Counted from the stretch's first letter, positions 28,727 through 37,830 are shown. The stretch is 64,000 nucleotides of DNA from Burkholderia cepacia (GCF_001039005.1 NZ_LDWR01000023.1:1-64000), one strand, 5' to 3'. Notes: generated by a model not told the origin, from the sequence alone. A program made the numbers and translations.

Positions 28727-28824
28727 GCGGGCACGCAAATCGGAAAGGGCAATGGTTGCGGAGTCTACCAGTCGCCGGGCGTGCCGTGCGGTCTGTCGCG
28801 CGGCGCGCACGGCGCACGCGCCGC

Positions 28825-29547
28825 TCAAGCCGGGCAGCCGAGCCGGTCCGCGAGTTCGTTCAGATCCTTGACGTCGAAGTCCCATGCATCGTCGGCTTGC
28901 AGGTCGGTCGTCTGGCCGGGCCCGTGTTCGGTCGGCCGCAGCACGAACGCGGTCGACAGCCCGAGCCGGCGCGCGGCGGCGAGGTCGCCGTTGTGGGCCG
29001 CGACGAGGCACAGCTCGGCCGGCGCGACGCCGAGAATCTCGACCGTGTCGCTGTACACCTGCGGCGACGGCTTGTACGCGCGGACGACCTCGGCGCCGAG
29101 GATCGCGTCCCACGGCAGCCCCGCGCGTTTCGCGACGTCGACCATCAGCCGGATGTTGCCGTTCGACAGCGGCGCGATGATGAAGCGCCGCTTCAGCCGG
29201 TGCAGCGCGGCGACGGCGTCGGGCCACGGATCGAGGCGGTGCCACGCGAGGTTGAGCGCATCGATGTCCGCGTCGGGCACGTCGACGATTCCGTAGCGGT
29301 CGAGCGTGCGGACGAGGTTCTCGCGATGCAGGACGTCGAGCCGCACGTAGCGCCTGCGCCCGCTGCGAATCTCTTCCATCGACGGCGAATATTCGGCGCG
29401 CCACGCGTCGGCGAACGCGAACGGATCGAGCGCGGGCGCGTAGCGATCCAGGAACGCGGCGGCACCGCGTGCGACGCCGCTTCTCCAGTCGACGATCGTT
29501 CCGAAGACATCGAAAACGAGCGCCTTGATTTCGGCAGGATGCGTCAT
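28825..29547 (-). CDS. Haloacid dehalogenase, type II (HAD superfamily)
   Basis: A 240-residue HAD hydrolase. The nucleophile is the first Asp of ALVFDVFGTIVDW (Asp13), motif II is APLSNGN, and the Lys is in RAYKPSPQVYSDT. The DVFGT variant with Asp-Val-Phe and the ending motif VAAHNGDLAAARRLGLSTAFV are those of 2-haloacid dehalogenases of the L-DEX class, which hydrolyse L-2-haloacids. Motif IV keeps AAHNGDL, as in the DEX enzymes. It stands alone, with a leftward start at ATG 29547. Activity on other phosphorylated or halogenated substrates cannot be excluded. Confidence 0.8.
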   Translation of the reverse strand: MTHPAEIKALVFDVFGTIVDWRSGVARGAAAFLDRYAPALDPFAFADAWRAEYSPSMEEIRSGRRRYVRLDVLHRENLVRTLDRYGIVDVPDADIDALNLAWHRLDPWPDAVAALHRLKRRFIIAPLSNGNIRLMVDVAKRAGLPWDAILGAEVVRAYKPSPQVYSDTVEILGVAPAELCLVAAHNGDLAAARRLGLSTAFVLRPTEHGPGQTTDLQADDAWDFDVKDLNELADRLGCPA

Positions 29548-29761
29548 GGTGATCCCGTGAAAGTCGTTCGATGAGGAGGCACATCACCGTGCCGCCGGAA
29601 TGCGCGACGCCGGTTCGATCGACATTGAATCACGGATACGAAAACGCGGCTTGGTCGGCCGCGATGCCGTCCGGGTGCTGCCGGAACGGATGAAACGGGC
29701 ACGGCATGGGCGCGTGCGGCCGCCGGCGGGAATATGTCCGCGGCCGCGCGCGCCGGGCCGG

Positions 29762-30400
29762 TCAACTCTTGTCGTACGAGAACTGGATGCCGGCGGTGCC
29801 GCCGGTTTCGATGAACAGATCGATGAACGCCGGCACGGTGGCGCTGCGCGCCCAGTCGCGCTGCAGCTCGCAGAACAGCTGCGCGACGCTGATCATCTGG
29901 CCGCCGGCCTGCTCGATGCGGCGCAGCGCGGCTTCGTGCGCGGCGACCGACGTGCCGCCGACGGCGTCGACGACCACGTACACCTCGTAGCCGGCCTTCA
30001 GCGCGTCGAGTGCCGGGAACGTCAGGCACGCTTCGGTCCACAGCGCGGTCATGATCAGCTTCTTGCGGCCGGTCGCCTCGACGGCCTTGCGGAATTCGAC
30101 GTCCTCCCACGAGTTGATGCTCGTGCGGTCGTAGGTCGGATAACCTTCGAGCGCCGCGCGCAGTTGCGGGATCGGCGGCTTGTTCAGGCCCGTCTTTACG
30201 TTGACGGTCGAGTGGACGATCGGCAGGTCGTACGCGACGGCCGCTTTCGATGCGCCGACGATGTTGTTGACCAGCAACTGGCGATCCATCGACGCGATGG
30301 AGTTCACCTGGACCGGCTGGTAATCGATGACGATGAACGCCGCGTTCTGCGGGGTGAGCAGGTGGTCGTTCGCCGGGTCGCGAATCGGTTCGCTTGCCAT
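29762..30400 (-). CDS. Isochorismatase-like cysteine hydrolase (YcaC type)
   Basis: A 212-residue hydrolase. Asp is in AFIVIDYQPVQVNS and the nucleophile Cys in MTALWTEACLTFPALDALKAG; the TSINSWED segment supplies the middle region typical of YcaC-like proteins. The substrate is unknown, possibly an amide or an isonitrile-like compound as proposed for relatives. The ATG at 30400 is preceded by GGAGGCAACC, a strong ribosome site. A LysR gene is divergent across 203 bp, where the similar words TTCGTGGAACAA and GAATGGAACAA may be regulator contacts. Confidence 0.8.
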   Translation of the reverse strand: MASEPIRDPANDHLLTPQNAAFIVIDYQPVQVNSIASMDRQLLVNNIVGASKAAVAYDLPIVHSTVNVKTGLNKPPIPQLRAALEGYPTYDRTSINSWEDVEFRKAVEATGRKKLIMTALWTEACLTFPALDALKAGYEVYVVVDAVGGTSVAAHEAALRRIEQAGGQMISVAQLFCELQRDWARSATVPAFIDLFIETGGTAGIQFSYDKS

Positions 30401-30603
30401 GGTTGCCTCCAGAGACAGTGCAGGAAATGAGGGGGAGCCCCGAGCTCGGTGAATCGGCCGGGCGGCCGAGGGAACCGGCTGAAATGAAATCATTCCCGGC
30501 CGCCTCGACTGCGTCGATCCACGTCGAATCAAGATGCTATTCGTGGAACAACCGGCATTCCAGTCCCTTAAAATGGCGTCAGTGTTCTATGAATGGAACA
30601 ATC

Positions 30604-31497
30604 ATGGATGACTTGAACGACCTCTACTATTTCGTGAAAGTGGTCGAACACGGCGGGTTCACGCAGGCGGGGCGCGCGCTGGATGTCCCGAAATCGACGT
30701 TGAGCCGGCGCATCGCGGCGCTGGAGGCGCGGTACGACGTGCGGCTGCTGCAGCGCACGACGCGTCACTTCACGGTGACGGAAACCGGGCGCGAATTCTA
30801 CGAGCGCTGCCTCGCCGTGCTGGTCGAAGCCGATGCCGCGCGCGAGGTGATCGAGCGCCGGCACGCGGAGCCGCGGGGCATCGTCCGCGTGAGTTGCCCG
30901 ACCGCGCTGCTCGAATATCGCGTGAGCGAGCTCGTCGCGCGTTTCATGGCGATTCATCCGCAGGTGCAGGTGCATCTCGAGGCGACGAACCGCCGCGTCG
31001 ACCCGCTGAGCGAAGGGTTCGACCTCGCGCTGCGCGTGCGTTTTCCGCCGCTGGAGGACAGCGATCTCGTGATGCGCATTCTCGGCGACAGCCCGCAGCG
31101 GCTGGTGGCCGCGCCGCAGTGGCTGGACGGGCGCGCCGCGCTGTCGGACCCGGCCGAGCTGGCCGGCGCGCCGAGCCTCGACTGGGGGCCGGCGCGGCAT
31201 CACGTGTGGCAACTGGTCGGGCCGAACGGCGAGCACGCGCAGCTGCGCCATCATCCGCGCTTCGTGACCGACGACATGCATGCGTTGCGCGATGCGGCGA
31301 TTCACGGCGTCGGCATCGTGCAATTGCCGTGCATGGTCGTCGAGGACGACCTGCGCGACGGCACGCTGGTCGACGTGCTGCCGGGATGGGCGCCGAAGGG
31401 CGGCGTGATGCACGCGGTGTTTCCGTCGCGACGCGGGCTGCTGCCGCGCGTGCGCCTGCTGATCGACTTCCTGGCCGAACACATCCGCAAGGATTGA
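30604..31497 (+). CDS. LysR-family regulator, divergent from the YcaC-like hydrolase
   Basis: A 297-residue regulator. Helix-turn-helix: LNDLYYFVKVVEHGGFTQAG, then PKSTLSRRIAALEARYDVRL; the rest is the CrgA-like inducer domain (RVSCPTALLEYRVSELVARF). Proteins of this kind often control an adjacent hydrolase or reductase that is induced by stress or electrophiles. ATG 30604 is preferred; ATG 30589 five codons upstream is in frame. The gene shares its promoter region with the hydrolase on the other strand. Confidence 0.82.
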   Translation: MDDLNDLYYFVKVVEHGGFTQAGRALDVPKSTLSRRIAALEARYDVRLLQRTTRHFTVTETGREFYERCLAVLVEADAAREVIERRHAEPRGIVRVSCPTALLEYRVSELVARFMAIHPQVQVHLEATNRRVDPLSEGFDLALRVRFPPLEDSDLVMRILGDSPQRLVAAPQWLDGRAALSDPAELAGAPSLDWGPARHHVWQLVGPNGEHAQLRHHPRFVTDDMHALRDAAIHGVGIVQLPCMVVEDDLRDGTLVDVLPGWAPKGGVMHAVFPSRRGLLPRVRLLIDFLAEHIRKD

Positions 31498-31932
31498 CGG
31501 GCGGTGCGCAGTATGCGGTGCCCGCGGGCGTGTCGGTCGCGGCCGCGATCGATGCGCTGAAAGCCGTGACGCGCCCGCATTCCGGCGCGGACGGTTGACC
31601 GGGGCGGAAGCAGGGCGCTGCCACAATCCGACGAATCGATTTCAAGGGCGGCGCGCGCGGCACACGGATGTGCCCGAGGCCGTTGCACGGCGCGCAAGTC
31701 TTTCGATAAGCTGACTGGCGGCCGCAAGCGCCGCCGCGACCGCGCGTAACCCCTGATGCTCGCGGATGCGCGGGGCGTCACGGATTGGTGTTAAATGTAT
31801 TTCGGCGCACCTTGGCTCGGTGCGCAACGGGGCGCACCGGGCATCGGCGTAAACCCGGAGCGAAAAACGGCACGAAGGATCGATAACGAATCGGGCGTAT
31901 CAGACCCGGTCGCACAGACGGCAGGATTCAAC
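31498..31932. other. Intergenic stretch with a possible gene tail
   Basis: The left 100 bp contain a short open frame with Burkholderia-like codon choice that may be a remnant (see 31499-31598). The remainder, up to the probable TTG start of the GGDEF-EAL gene, has no recognisable protein. Its third-position GC is near the background, including the 46 codons after the ATG at 31795. Confidence 0.4.
31499..31598 (+). pseudogene. Possible C-terminal gene remnant
   Basis: Translation in one frame reads AQYAVPAGVSVAAAIDALKA and ends in TGA at 31598, with GC-rich third positions typical of real genes here. No start, ribosome site or upstream part exists, since the LysR stop is immediately before. 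It may be the leftover tail of a deleted gene, or chance; I do not recognise the family. Confidence 0.25.
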
Positions 31933-34182
31933 TTGAATACCGAACCGCAAAGCTCTCGATACAGCCTCGGTCTCGCGGCGGAACTACTCGCGTCCGAGCA
32001 AAGCGTGCTGAGGCTGATCACGCGCAACACACCGCTGCCGGAACTGCTGATCGAAGTCTGCCGGCGTGCCGAGACTTTGCTCGGCGACGGCGCATCCTGC
32101 ACGATCCTGCTGCTCGATACCGACGGCGTGCACGTGCGCGTCGGCGCCGCGCCGTCCTTGCCTCCGCAGTACAGCGCCGCGATCGACGGCGCGTCGATCG
32201 GGCCCGCGGCGGGCTCATGCGGCACGGCGATGTACGAGCGCCGGATGGTCGCCGTCGAGGACATCGAAACCGATCCGCTGTGGGCCGACTACCGTTCGTT
32301 CGCGTTGCCACTGGGCCTGCGCGCGTGCTGGTCGGTGCCGTTCCTGGACGAAGCGGGCGTCGTGCTCGGCGCGTTCGCCGTCTATCATCGCCGGCCACGT
32401 CGGCCAAGCGATGAGGAAACCGAACTATTGCGCGATATCGGCAACAGCGTCGGCCTCGCGGTGCACCAGGACCGGATGGTGCGGCAACTCGCGCGCAGTG
32501 AGGAACATCACCGGCTCGTCGTCAACAGCCTGAACGAAGGGATCCTCGTCGTGTCGCGCGACGGCGTCGTGGTCGCGAGCAACCCGAGCGCGAACCGGAT
32601 GCTGCGCGTGAAGGGCGACCTCGTCGGCCGCCGGCTGTCGACGGTGATCCTGCGCAAGCTGCAGGAGGACGGCACGCCGATCGCGCCCGACGACTGGCCG
32701 AGCCGGCTCGCGCTCGAGACGGCCACGCCGATGCTCGACTACACGGTCGGCTTCGGCCTGGCGGACGGCGACATCATCTGGGTGCGCGGCAACGCGGTGC
32801 CGATCGTGAAGCCGGGCGAGCTTCGGGCCGACTCGGTGCTCGTATCGTTCAACGACATCGGCCCGGTGCGCGAAGCGCAGCAGCAGTTGCGCTACCTGGC
32901 CACGCGCGATGCGCTGACGGGCCTCTACAACCGCCGCTGGCTTGCCGAGCGCATGCGCGAACTGTTCGGCGATCGCGATGCGGCGGCCGGGCCCGCGCGC
33001 GTCGCGATCCTGTTCATCGATCTCGTCGGCTTCAAGAAGGTCAACGACACGGCCGGCCACGACGCGGGCGATGCGCTGCTGCGCAGCGTCGCGTCGCGGC
33101 TCGCGGCTTGCGGGGGCGGCCAGTACGCGCTCACGCGCGTCGGCGGCGACGAGTTCGTGATCCTCGTCGACGACTGCGACGATCCGGAGCGCCTCGAGGT
33201 GCTCGCGCGCGAGGTGATCGACGTGATCGCGAAGCCGTTCGCGATCGCGAACAACGAGTACTGGCTCGGCGTGTCGATCGGGATCAGCGTCGCGCCGCGC
33301 GACGGCGACGACGCCGTCACGCTGATGCGCAACGCCGATTCGGCGATGTACGACGCGAAGCAGCGGGGCCGCAACCACTTCACGTTCTTCACCGCGCAGC
33401 TCAACCTGCGGCTGCAGCGCCGTTTCGCGATCGAGCAGTCGCTGCGGCGCGCGCTCACGACGGACATGCTGCGGCTCGCCTACCAGCCGGTCGTCGACGC
33501 GCGCAGCGGCCGCACGGTCGGCGCCGAGGCGCTGCTGCGCTGGACCAGCCCCGAACTCGGGCCGATGTCGCCCGCGGAATTCATTCCGGTTGCCGAAGAC
33601 ACCGGGCAGATCGTCGCGATCGGCCAGTGGGTGCTCGAAACCGCATGCCGGCAGGCGGCCGAATGGCGCCGCACGATCGCGCCCGACTTGATGCTGGCCG
33701 TGAACCTGTCGCCGCGGCAGTTCCACGAAGGGCTCGTCGAATCGGTCGACCGCTGTCTCGCGCAAACGCGGCTCGATCCGTCCGCGCTTGAACTCGAGAT
33801 CACCGAAGGACTGCTGATGAACGATACGGACACCGTGCTGCCGATGCTCGAAGCGCTCACGGACATGAACGTGCGGATCTCGGTCGACGATTTCGGCACC
33901 GGTTATTCGTCGCTCGCGTACCTGAAGCGCTTTCCGCTGCACAACCTGAAGGTCGACCGCTCGTTCGTGTCGGGCGTGCCCGATCATCACGATTCGGTCG
34001 CGATCACGCAGGCCGTGGTCGCGATGGCGCATTCGCTCGGGATGAAGGTCACGGCCGAAGGGGTCGAGACGCAGGCGCAATCGTGGTTCCTGCAGCAGAT
34101 CGGCTGCGACATGCAGCAGGGCTACCTGTTCAGCCGTCCGCTGGACCCGAACGACTACGCGCGCCGGCTCGGCGCCGTGTGA
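31933..34182 (+). CDS. GAF-PAS-GGDEF-EAL cyclic-di-GMP signalling protein
   Basis: A cytoplasmic sensor with four domains in order: GAF (about residues 15-150, with 'GPAAGSCGTAMYERRMVAVE'), PAS (about 160-280), GGDEF (about 295-455) and EAL (about 465-745). The cyclase motif is intact (TRVGGDEFVILVDD) and so are the phosphodiesterase motifs (VGAEALLRW, LELEITEG, DDFGTGYSSL, KVDRSFV, TAEGVET). No RxxD inhibitory site precedes GGDEF. Both making and breaking c-di-GMP are possible. I prefer TTG at 31933, with AGGA upstream, because the 46 codons after the ATG at 31795 lack coding bias; that ATG would add an N-terminal tail. It converges with the WspR-like gene. Confidence 0.88.
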   Translation: MNTEPQSSRYSLGLAAELLASEQSVLRLITRNTPLPELLIEVCRRAETLLGDGASCTILLLDTDGVHVRVGAAPSLPPQYSAAIDGASIGPAAGSCGTAMYERRMVAVEDIETDPLWADYRSFALPLGLRACWSVPFLDEAGVVLGAFAVYHRRPRRPSDEETELLRDIGNSVGLAVHQDRMVRQLARSEEHHRLVVNSLNEGILVVSRDGVVVASNPSANRMLRVKGDLVGRRLSTVILRKLQEDGTPIAPDDWPSRLALETATPMLDYTVGFGLADGDIIWVRGNAVPIVKPGELRADSVLVSFNDIGPVREAQQQLRYLATRDALTGLYNRRWLAERMRELFGDRDAAAGPARVAILFIDLVGFKKVNDTAGHDAGDALLRSVASRLAACGGGQYALTRVGGDEFVILVDDCDDPERLEVLAREVIDVIAKPFAIANNEYWLGVSIGISVAPRDGDDAVTLMRNADSAMYDAKQRGRNHFTFFTAQLNLRLQRRFAIEQSLRRALTTDMLRLAYQPVVDARSGRTVGAEALLRWTSPELGPMSPAEFIPVAEDTGQIVAIGQWVLETACRQAAEWRRTIAPDLMLAVNLSPRQFHEGLVESVDRCLAQTRLDPSALELEITEGLLMNDTDTVLPMLEALTDMNVRISVDDFGTGYSSLAYLKRFPLHNLKVDRSFVSGVPDHHDSVAITQAVVAMAHSLGMKVTAEGVETQAQSWFLQQIGCDMQQGYLFSRPLDPNDYARRLGAV

Positions 34183-34197
34183 ACGCGGCGCCCGGGC

Positions 34198-35265
34198 TCA
34201 TTCGCCGGGCGGCGCGCCGAACCCGCCGGCGCCCGGCGGCGTCGGCGTCAAATCGATCTCGACGCGGTTCTTGCCTTCGTGCTTCGCGCGATACAGCGCG
34301 CGGTCGGCTGCCTCGATCAGCGTGGTCGTCGGCATGCCGGGCGCCGGCACGATGGTCGCGCCGCCGATGCTGATCGTCACGGTGTTGCCTGTCGACGAAT
34401 GCGCGTGCCGCAGCCGCAGCGCCTCGACCGCGAGGCGGATCTTCTCGCCGAGCAGCCGCGCGGCGCCCGGCGACGTGGCCGGCATCACGACCGCGAACTC
34501 CTCGCCGCCGAAGCGCGCGGCGAGGTCGCCCGACTGCCCGAGACAGCGCTCGATGGTCGATGCGATCTGCTTGAGCACGCTGTCGCCCGACACGTGCCCG
34601 TACGTGTCGTTGTACAGCTTGAAATTGTCGACGTCGATCATCAGCAGCGACAGCTCGCTGCGCTCGCGCGTGCCGCGCCGCCATTCGGCGGCCAGGTATT
34701 CGTCGAGATAGCGCCGGTTCGACAGCCCGGTCAGGCCGTCCGAGTGCGTGAGGCGCCGCAGTTCCAGATTGGCCTCGAGCAGTTGCTGCTGCGATTGCCG
34801 CAGCGCGCGATAGGCTTCGTCGCGCTGCAGCAGGTTCATGTACGAGCGCGAGTGGTAGCGGATGCGTGCGACGAGCTCGATGCGGTCGGGCAGCTTCACG
34901 AGGTAGTCGTTCGCGCCGGCCGCGAACGCGGCGCTCTTGATCACGGGCTCTTCCTGCGTCGACAGCACGATGATCGGCACGTCGCGCGTCGCCGGATTCG
35001 CGCGGTATTCCTTCACGAGGCTCAGCCCGTCGGTGCCGGGCATCACGAGGTCCTGCAGGATCACGGTCGGCCGCGTCTCGATCGCGGTGGCCATCGCGTC
35101 GTCCGAACGCGGGCAGTAATGGAAGTCGATGCCGTCCTCGTCGACGAGCGCGCGCCGCACGGCTTCGGCGACGATCGTCTGGTCGTCGACCAGCAGCACC
35201 ATCGCCGGCACGTCGACGTGCGGCGTGTACGGGCTGCCCGGCGGGCGAGTCAGGTCACTGGTCAT
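34198..35265 (-). CDS. wspR: WspR-like response regulator with GGDEF domain (diguanylate cyclase)
   Basis: A 355-residue protein with a receiver domain at about residues 22-145 (phospho-acceptor Asp in VILQDLVMPGTDG, Lys in NDYLVKLPDR), a coiled-coil linker, and a GGDEF domain with active motif RFGGEEFAVVMP. WspR makes c-di-GMP when its receiver is phosphorylated by a chemosensory kinase. Where Pseudomonas WspR has an RxxD inhibitory site before 'LAARYGGEEF', this protein has QSGD, so product inhibition is probably lost. The ATG at 35265 is used; a TTG at 35286 would add seven residues. It follows the WspF-like gene, 58 bp away. Confidence 0.85.
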   Translation of the reverse strand: MTSDLTRPPGSPYTPHVDVPAMVLLVDDQTIVAEAVRRALVDEDGIDFHYCPRSDDAMATAIETRPTVILQDLVMPGTDGLSLVKEYRANPATRDVPIIVLSTQEEPVIKSAAFAAGANDYLVKLPDRIELVARIRYHSRSYMNLLQRDEAYRALRQSQQQLLEANLELRRLTHSDGLTGLSNRRYLDEYLAAEWRRGTRERSELSLLMIDVDNFKLYNDTYGHVSGDSVLKQIASTIERCLGQSGDLAARFGGEEFAVVMPATSPGAARLLGEKIRLAVEALRLRHAHSSTGNTVTISIGGATIVPAPGMPTTTLIEAADRALYRAKHEGKNRVEIDLTPTPPGAGGFGAPPGE

Positions 35266-35323
35266 GATTGATGCGGGTTGTTGCAAGGGCAGGCATGGGT
35301 GTCGCGCGTGTTCATTGTCGGGC

Positions 35324-36328
35324 TCAGATCCGCGCGAGCGTCGCCAGCTCGCCCGCGATGCGCCCGAGCGGCAGGATCGCGCGCGCCGCGCCGAGCGTCG
35401 CGGCCGCCTTCGGCATACCGTACACGGCGCTCGTCGCCTCGTCCTGCGCGATCGTGTGGTAGCCCTTCATCCGCAGCGCCTTCAGGCCGATCGCGCCGTC
35501 GCGTCCCATCCCCGTGAGCAGCACGCCGATCACGCGACCGGGCCAGTGCTCGGTCAGGCTGTTGAAGAACACGTCGACCGACGGCCGATACGGCGTGGCG
35601 GCCGGCTCGCGGGTGTATTCGAGCGTGCCGGAGTGCGTGATGCGCAGGTGATCGTCGGTTGCGGCGAGCAGCGCGACGCCCGGCTGCGGGCGGTCGCCTT
35701 CGCAGGCGACGCGCACGGTGAGCGGGGTCTGGCCGTCGAGCCATTGCGCCATGCCTTCGGCGAATGCGCGGTCGACGTGCTGCACGATCACGATCGGCGC
35801 GCTGAAATCGGCCGGCAGGCTGCCGAGGATCGACGCCAGTGCGCCGGGGCCGCCGGCCGATGCGCCGATCGCGACCAGCGGGCCGCCGCCCGCGCGGATG
35901 GCCGTGGCGGCGAGGCGCGTGCCGCCGGGCGCATCGAGCAGCCGGCCGATCTGGTCGATCTTCGCGAGCAGCAGTTTGGTCGTGTCGCCGGCCGCGCCGT
36001 CGCCGAATCGCGGCGTATCGACCGCGTCGAGCGCGCCGGCGCCCATCGCCTCGAACACGCGCCATGCGTTCGCGCCGATGCAGCTCGTCACGATCAGGAT
36101 TGCGCACGGTCGTTCGGATCGCATGATCCGCCGCGTCGCTTCGATCCCGTCGAATTTCGGCATGATCAGGTCCATCAGGACGACGTCGGGCGGCTGCGTG
36201 GCGCACAGTTCGACGGCTTGCGCGCCGTCGGTCGCGACCCACAGCACGCGGTGCTCGGGCCGTCGCGCGATCGCGCGGCGCATCGCCTCGACGGCTAGCG
36301 GGAGGTCGTTGACGATGCCGATGTTCAC
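35324..36328 (-). CDS. wspF: WspF-like chemoreceptor methylesterase (CheB family)
   Basis: A 334-residue CheB protein. The receiver domain holds the acceptor Asp in DVVLMDLIMPKFDGIEA; the methylesterase domain has its triad in AIGASAGGPGAL (Ser), IVIVQHVDRAF (His) and LLTGMGRDGAIG (Asp). The N-terminus IGIVNDLPLAVEAMRRAI is characteristic of WspF, which removes methyl groups from the WspA receptor and so quiets c-di-GMP production. Start is GTG at 36328 with GGAG upstream. The genes for the receptor, adaptors, methyltransferase and kinase (wspA-E) that normally precede it are absent here, so its partners must be elsewhere. Confidence 0.85.
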   Translation of the reverse strand: MNIGIVNDLPLAVEAMRRAIARRPEHRVLWVATDGAQAVELCATQPPDVVLMDLIMPKFDGIEATRRIMRSERPCAILIVTSCIGANAWRVFEAMGAGALDAVDTPRFGDGAAGDTTKLLLAKIDQIGRLLDAPGGTRLAATAIRAGGGPLVAIGASAGGPGALASILGSLPADFSAPIVIVQHVDRAFAEGMAQWLDGQTPLTVRVACEGDRPQPGVALLAATDDHLRITHSGTLEYTREPAATPYRPSVDVFFNSLTEHWPGRVIGVLLTGMGRDGAIGLKALRMKGYHTIAQDEATSAVYGMPKAAATLGAARAILPLGRIAGELATLARI

Positions 36329-36674
36329 AAGCGGAATTCTCCGGTCGGTTCGTAGTGTTGGAGGTAGGCCGGGTTCATGGAAGGGGCTGCCTGTTCGGTG
36401 CCGCCGGGCGGGTTATCGGCGGCCGGACGGCGCGGCATTCTTTTCGGTTGGCAACGCCCAGCATGCTGTCATGCGGCGCGGGCGGCGGCAATCGAAAAAT
36501 TCTCGCCATGGGCCTTTTCAGTGCATTTCCTCTATGGTGCGCGGTAGGTCGGGGGGCGGCCGATGCACGCCGCGCGGCCCGCGAAAACCGGTCGCCAGGT
36601 GGCTGGCCGACGGTACGCCGTGCGATCATGGCGCGCCGTTTACTCCTTCCACTGAACGAATGCTGCCGAGCGAC
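36329..36674. other. Intergenic region upstream of wspF, no gene seen
   Basis: This 346-bp region would have to hold wspE if the operon were complete, but no kinase or other coding frame is present on either strand. It presumably contains the wspF promoter; I could not place it. Confidence 0.45.
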
Positions 36675-36794
36675 ATGAACGAGAAACCCCGTTTTCGCAT
36701 GACCGTGCGCGCCATCTTCGCGTGCTTGTGTGTCACGCCATCGGCAGGGCGACGCGGCATCGGCGGGGAACCGGCCGCAAGGCGGGCGCCGTGA
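36675..36794 (+). CDS. Possible small upstream ORF, coupled to the next gene
   Basis: A 39-codon frame from ATG 36675 (MNEKPRFRMTVRAIFACLC at the start) whose TGA overlaps the GTG of the following gene as GTGA, the classic layout of translational coupling. A weak GAGCGAC precedes the ATG. The peptide has no known relatives I can name, so it may be a leader peptide, a short real protein or chance. Confidence 0.3.
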   Translation: MNEKPRFRMTVRAIFACLCVTPSAGRRGIGGEPAARRAP

Positions 36795-37219
36795 CCGCGC
36801 CCGACACCACGCTCGTCAGTCGCGATCCGTACGCACCGGTCGTGATCGAGCGCGACGGCCGGTTGCTGTACCGGATCGACATCGAGAGCGGGCACGCATC
36901 GTTCTACCGCGAGTTTCCGGTCGACCGCGACGCGGTGCGTGTGCTGCGCGACGACGCCGAGCGTTATTACTTCCTGTTCGCGGCGCTTCACCATCCGTAC
37001 CAGCTGCGCGCGACGAACCTGTCCGACGCCGAGCGCGAACGCTACTTCGGCACGATCCTGTTTGCGGGGCGAGACGAGGTCGAGGCCTTCCTGACCCAGC
37101 TCGACCGCGGCAGTAACGGCGCCGTATCGAACCTGCTGAGGATCTTCACGCAGGCCGACTACGGGCAACTGCGCGCGGGCCGGTGGTTCGGCACGGGCGC
37201 CGGCACGCCGGCCGCATAA
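36791..37219 (+). CDS. Hypothetical protein, 142 residues
   Basis: An acidic soluble protein of unknown family. It begins after GTG 36791 with TAPDTTLVSRDPYAPVVIE and contains a mixed strand-helix pattern (LLYRIDIESGHASFYREFPV, then RYYFLFAALHHPYQLRATNL), with no signal peptide or membrane segment. Codon use is typical of neighbouring genes, so it is real. AAGGCGGG precedes the GTG. It is followed by a convergent 74-residue gene. Confidence 0.6.
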   Translation: MTAPDTTLVSRDPYAPVVIERDGRLLYRIDIESGHASFYREFPVDRDAVRVLRDDAERYYFLFAALHHPYQLRATNLSDAERERYFGTILFAGRDEVEAFLTQLDRGSNGAVSNLLRIFTQADYGQLRAGRWFGTGAGTPAA

Positions 37220-37278
37220 CGGCACCCGAACGGGCAACCGGCCGCGCAGCGGATGCGCGGCCGTGCCGTCGATCGCCG

Positions 37279-37503
37279 TCAATGGCTGCGCGCGTACCCC
37301 TGGATCAGCGCGCGCATCATCCCTTCGACCGTCGCATCGAGCAGGTCGGATTCCTGCTCGGACTCCTCGACGAGCGCGGCATAGGCGGTCGCGAGCGTCA
37401 CGCGGTCGACTTCATTGCGCTGCTCCATCAGCGTCACCATCCCGTCCTTCGCCAGATGAGCGGAGAACGCGCGGCTGCCGATGGTCTGGAATACGTCAAT
37501 CAT
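37279..37503 (-). CDS. Hypothetical protein, 74 residues
   Basis: A small soluble, probably all-helical protein (IDVFQTIGSRAFSAHLAKDG, then TLMEQRNEVDRVTLATAYAA). The C-terminal helix is rich in Glu/Asp and Met. GGGAGAGC lies before the ATG at 37503, supporting the start; the in-frame extension to 37695 is Arg/Gly noise. No family recognised. Confidence 0.55.
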   Translation of the reverse strand: MIDVFQTIGSRAFSAHLAKDGMVTLMEQRNEVDRVTLATAYAALVEESEQESDLLDATVEGMMRALIQGYARSH

Positions 37504-37830
37504 GGCGGCTCTCCCGTACGTTGCAGATGCTTTCCAGTGTAGTCGCCGCACCGGGGCTCCGCCACGCGCGGCGGCCGGCCGCTCGCCGCGCCCGGGCAGG
37601 AAATCCGTGCCGCGATGGACGCGCCCGCGGCGGCCAGCCGGCCACCGATTCCTCCGATGAAACGCCGCCCACACATGACCCGGACAGGTTTTCAACGTTT
37701 ACCCGAAGCAGCAAATTGTCGACTTTTTATCGATAAAGTCTCGTGTTAGATTTCGCGATTCGAGCCCGGTCCAAACCGGGCAGGCGGCGCGTTGCGAAGG
37801 CGCCGTGGATCCGACACAAGGAGGAGAGCA
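37504..37830. other. Promoter region of the DUF969-DUF979-DUF2891 operon
   Basis: No gene in this 327-bp stretch. Its right half is locally AT-rich and holds a 12-bp palindrome about 95 bp before the operon start, then TTAGAT, a possible -10 box. Confidence 0.45.
37726..37737. promoter_or_regulatory. Perfect palindrome TTTATCGATAAA, probable operator
   Basis: A 12-bp perfect palindrome flanked by GACTT and GTC (the outer GAC/GTC also pair with an offset). It stands out from the surrounding GC-rich DNA and lies 93 bp before the first gene of the operon. No regulator gene is adjacent, so the binding protein is unknown. Confidence 0.45.
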
